Shown here in pieces: positions 59,949 through 64,000 of a stretch of 64,000 bases of DNA; within the stretch, counting starts at the first letter, position 1; each line of letters starts with the position of its first letter. Below the pieces are notes generated by a model that was given only the letters and a program-made list of their open reading frames with translations, had not been told where the DNA came from and ran no database searches. The stretch is from Mercurialis annua. Lineage: Eukaryota > Streptophyta > Magnoliopsida > Malpighiales > Euphorbiaceae. The position numbers and the translations under genes are program-made. The DNA lies in assembly GCF_937616625.2 (NCBI RefSeq), contig NC_065575.1, positions 5,091,501-5,155,500 of the forward strand, in the 5' to 3' direction.

Positions 59949-61228
59949 AAATGCACAATATTATGAGTTGCTCACCTAATACTTAATAATAAGAGCAATT
60001 TCATGTTGTGGTATTTCTTGTTTGTGGCTCAGTCCATGTACTAGATTATGTAATAATAAACAAGTAGCAAGGCTTTCCTCCTTGTGTTTGATTATAATTA
60101 AGAAGATATAATTAAATGAAGTAGAGAATCTCGTAAAATATTACTAGTACAATAATTAAGAAGATATTAGCAAACTATTACAATTTTACTAGTACAATAA
60201 TTGATTTAATTGTTCAATTTATTTTCTGTTTAGATTAAATCAAATATAAATGAAAAATATTACATTAACAAATTTTAGTTTATTTTTATATAATTTAGTA
60301 AATAAAAATAATTCTAAATAAATAATTATTATAATTTACTTATGTATTATTCATGTTTTTATTTATATTTGGAGTAATTTAAACCATAAATAAATTGAGC
60401 AGTTAAATCAACTTTATTTATATCAATTAAGTTGTTTTTACCTATAAAATGAATCATTTATTTCAGAAATTTTATCTTTTTTGCTAAAAAAATTAGTTCG
60501 CATGATCTTTTATGCTAAAAGTTAAAACTGAAAGGTAGTTAAATGAATTTATCCCCTTAAATAATTGTGGGAATAAAATCATAGTTTTAAAGAATTTCTA
60601 ATAAGATTGTTGTACAGACGAAAATATAAGTCCACTTTAACTAATAAATGAGTCTATTTTCTTCATAAAATTACTTGTAACTACTAATGATTAACAATTT
60701 ACAAAGGTATTCATCAAAAATTAATAATTTATAAAGGTCATTTATTCAAATATATTGTTATTGAATAACAAAAATGGAGTTGGTTTTTTAAAAATTAGTA
60801 AAGCATTAATTAAATTATTGTTAGAATGCACACATTTTATAATTTTATATTATTTTTATAGGAATGATCTTAATTTAGTAGTAAGTCTAAACTGAAAAGG
60901 GCCGGTTTTGAACCGGTTCAGCCCATGGCCAGGTGTACATAGAAGGTTAAATTATTGATAAAAATCTAAAATTTAAAGGTGATTGGCATCGCGGTAATTC
61001 TACCGTGTCATCTTCTTCAATGTGGTGATATTACTGAATTTAATCTTCTGACAGTCGCAATCGAAAAAATAAATAAAGATTTTAAAGAAGAGAATCCAAG
61101 AACATTGTCGAAACCCTAACCCTAGCCCACACGTCAATCATTTCCTCTACATCAAGGGAGAGAGAGAGGTGAAAAGGAAGGGCATTCCTCTCAATTTCTC
61201 TTGGATCCGAACGCATAATCAAGTATAG
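59949..61228. other. intergenic DNA between 6PGL and the TBC gene
   Basis: AT-rich; no gene recognised. The last 150 bp are probably the promoter and leader of the TBC gene (GAGAGAGAGAGG near 61160). Confidence 0.55.
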
Positions 61229-64000
61229 ATGTTCAACGCCGCGAACAACCTAAATGGAATTCCTCACGCCGGCGGCGGTGGTTTTGGCGGAGGATTCTGG
61301 TGGGCTGTTGCAGCCCCTCAATCTAGAACAGCTGTTGCCGTCACTGCCTTCGCCGGAATCGCTGTCTTTGCCGCTATTTTCTACACTACCAGTAGGTAAA
61401 TTCATTCTTAAAACGCTTGTAAATATGGCTTTTAATTATTTGTAGTGGCTTTATTTTATTAAAATTTACTAGCATTTGCGTATTTATGGCTCTTAAATTT
61501 CATTTGATAAATGAAATGATTGATGATTTAAAATTAAAATAATTGTAGGTTTCTTATTTATAGGCCTTCATGTTGAATTTTATTGAACTGCTTAAAATTT
61601 GGAGTAGGAATTTTTGAGAGCTAAACATCCAATTTTAAGAGTAAGCAAAGGTGTTACAAATAATGTCTCAATTTGCTATCTCTTGTTTTACCATTTTTAA
61701 ATCTACTTATGGTAGTTCTTCTACATTGTAAGTGCTGGATTTATGCTACTTTATGAATGCTGCTGCTGATGATGATTGATGTTTCATTTCAGAGGCAATC
61801 TTAAATCACCTTGGTCCGGTAGGAAAAGAAAACATACCCTTTCTCCCGAGCAATGGAAAATTATGTTTACACCCGATGGGAAACTCATTGATGGTGGAGC
61901 GAAGTTTTTAAAAAAAGTTCGAAGCGGAGTGAGTAATATTTTTTTCCGTTCAATTATGTATTGCATGCTGTTTTATGCAACTTTTTATTACTAATTTTGA
62001 TGTTTCTCTTATAGGGTATAGATCCGAGTATTAGAGCAGAAGTTTGGCCATTTCTTCTTGGAGTGTAAGCATGTTCTGACCTTATTTTTTGCTACGTTAG
62101 TGATTTCTTTGCTTCCTTATATTTCAGTTGTTTGTACATGCTTAATATCTTTTAGTAAGTATCACCATGTTTGAGGAGGTTTGATCCTTGGTATGTATGT
62201 GTAAAAGGATATAGATTCATTTCCTCATCAAAATACAATTAGCATTATTTAGGGTTTTATTTTGCTTATAATGTTCTAGCATGCAGAATTTATATCCTAT
62301 CTGTTATTTTTTTTCATCTACCTTTGATCCCATGGTTTCTGCTTTCTACAAACCTACCTATCCTTTTCTTTTTCCATTTATGAGAGTGTTTCCTTGTGTG
62401 ACAGAAATGGGCCATGTGCTGTTTTATTTTTATTCAGTTCTGCCATCATGCCATCATATTCTGCACTTTGTTTTACTTCTTATGTTCTCGAGTCTTAAAC
62501 ATTAAATTTCCTTATTACTGGATAATGGTGGTATAGAAGCATTTTGATTTATTTAGAGAATGCCATACTGACGTTTTTTTTCTCTCTTTCAACAGCTATG
62601 ACTTGAACAGTTCCAAAGAAGAAAGGGATTCAATAAAAAGGCAAAAAAAGTATTTTTTCAAAGCTCATTCTAATTGTCAATTAATTGTTATAAGTTGTTG
62701 GCAAATCACCATAAGTTGGTTGATAGTTTGTTAGCGTTAATACAATGTTCTGTTTTTACGATTTTGGTTCTTATCCTCGTGCTTTCCTTTTACATTCTGT
62801 GCTTACAGGAAGGAATATGAGAAATTGCGTAAACAGTGTCAGCAATTACTCAAATTCTGCGAGGAAAGCTCTAAGTTGGATGACAGTGGTGAAGAAAGAA
62901 AAAACAAGGACGAAAGAAGTCTTGTCCAAGACACTGATTCTTCTGGTTATGAAGAAGATAGTGCCAGGGAATCTGTTTCCAATGATGAAAAAAGTCAAGA
63001 TGTTGAAAAATCCGCTGATCCCTCCAGTACAGTATTGGAAGGCGATGATAATTCGGGGAAGCACGTCACAAGCACTGATTCCTCTGTGCCAAACAATGGC
63101 TCATCTGATTGTGACTCATCTGAAGTCATCGATCCAGCTTCTTCTTCTTCTATGGAGAGCAGAGAAGAGAATGAGCCTGATGCTTCTTCCAAAGAGAATA
63201 TTTCTCCTTCTGCCAAATATGCCCCTGAAAATTTTAACACATGGCAGCGGATCATTCGTGTTGATGCAGTACGTGCCAATTCAGAATGGATACCTTACTC
63301 ACCTTCTCAGGCTTCAGTATCAGAGGATAGAGCGCATTGTTTGGCTGAAGCTGTAGGGTTAAAGGACTATGATCACCTAGAACCCTGCCGAATTTTCCAT
63401 GCTGCTCGCTTAGTCGCTATTCTTGAAGCCTACACTCTCTATGACCCTGAAATTGGATATTGTCAGGGCATGAGCGATCTACTTTCTCCAATTATTGCTG
63501 TAATGACAGAAGATGATGAGGCTTTCTGGTGTTTTGTGGGTTTCATGAAGAAGGCACGCCACAATTTTAGGCTCGACGAGGTTGGGATCCGGAGGCAATT
63601 GAATATTGTATCAAAGATTATCAAATGCAAAGACTCGCGCTTTTTCAGCCACTTGGAGAAGCTCCAGGCTGAGGATTGCTTTTTTGTTTACAGGATGGTG
63701 GTGGTGCTGTTTAGAAGGGAATTGTCTTTTGAACAAACGATTTGTCTGTGGGAAGTGATGTGGGCAGATCAGGCAGCCATCAGGGCTAAAATTGGTAAGT
63801 CAGCATGGAGCTTAATAAGACAGCGTGCACCGCCAACAGAGGATTTATTGCTATATGCCATTGCAGCTTCGGTGTTGCAGAGGAGGAAATTGATTATAGA
63901 GAAGTACTACAGCATGGATGAGATTTTGAGAGAGTGCAATAATATGACTGGGCAACTTGATGTGTGGAAGCTCTTAGACGATGCACATGAGTTGGTGGTC
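61229..64000 (+). CDS. TBC-domain Rab GTPase-activating protein (3' end cut by window)
   Basis: Five exons so far (61229-61395, 61793-61928, 62015-62064, 62596-62649, 62809-64000 and on) join in phase. TBC proteins speed GTP hydrolysis by Rab GTPases in vesicle traffic. The N-terminus is Gly-rich, then hydrophobic (AVAVTAFAGIAVFAAIFY), possibly membrane-inserted. Next come TLSPEQWKIMFTPDGKLIDG and VRSGGIDPSIRAEVWPFLLG, the TBC start, then an acidic Ser/Asp-rich insert (about residues 150-275). The catalytic dual fingers are visible: the Arg finger in WQRIIRVDAVRAN (IxxDxxR) and the Gln finger in IGYCQGMSDLLSP (YxQ). Later text includes FFSHLEKLQAEDCFFVYRMV, LWEVMWAD and LLLYAIAASVL. The layout resembles TBC1D15-type plant proteins. 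The Rab target is unknown. The start is the first ATG after the GA-rich leader. Confidence 0.92.

Noticed and set aside
62745..63356. A 203-residue frame overlapping the TBC gene
   Set aside because: It is a shifted frame of exon 5. The correct frame carries the TBC catalytic motifs.

Overview
This is plant nuclear DNA, almost certainly from a eudicot. Genes are split by GT-AG introns, intergenic DNA is very AT-rich, and several proteins belong to plant families: a class III peroxidase, a SKIP1-type F-box protein, a plastid-type aldo-keto reductase and plastid/cytosolic 6-phosphogluconolactonases. A plant-type U2 snRNA gene with USE and TATA is also present. I cannot name the species from the sequence.

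Layout. 1-5.6 kb: a small cysteine-rich protein of unknown function (1132-1966 +), AT-rich repeats, a MULE-type MITE and a decayed minus-strand gene remnant. 5.7-7.6 kb: nascent polypeptide-associated complex alpha subunit (+). 7.6-13.3 kb: no gene seen; a diverged tandem array of about 190-bp units, an hAT-like MITE and a Stowaway MITE. 13.4-15.2 kb: SKIP1-like F-box gene (-), with a gene-carrying (Pack-MULE-like) element inserted about 80 bp upstream of its ATG. 18.0-21.0 kb: class III peroxidase (-), with a complete U2 snRNA gene inside its second intron. 22.3-25 kb: a foldback MULE and other repeats. 25.4-31.6 kb: a large uncharacterised plant protein (-). 33.0-36.6 kb: a 5'-truncated, frameshifted Ty3/gypsy element with one complete LTR. 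37.7-38.9 kb: a GC-rich foldback element. 41.0-42.9 kb: a divergent pair of single-exon genes, a mini SIN3-like PAH protein and an acidic-repeat protein. 45.1-47.3 kb: aldo-keto reductase (+). 48.7-51.7 and 58.5-59.9 kb: two 6-phosphogluconolactonase genes, one with a transit-peptide-like N-terminus and one without, separated by about 6.7 kb of transposon debris. 61.2 kb to the end: a TBC-domain RabGAP, cut by the window edge.

The most striking signal is a set of MULE-type non-autonomous elements, at 15322-16968, 22321-23182, 37722-38926, 55196-55608 (partial) and 57168-58313. Four of them have long terminal inverted repeats, and three have 9-bp (or near 9-bp) target-site duplications. All five have a core built from many copies of a short palindromic word. 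The word differs between elements, but in three of them it is a variant of CTGTTC...GAACAG. One has captured a leucine-rich-repeat-extensin gene fragment. Two sit within about 140 bp upstream of a gene start. The genes themselves form no pathway or operon, apart from the 6PGL pair, which catalyses the same oxidative pentose-phosphate step, probably in two compartments.
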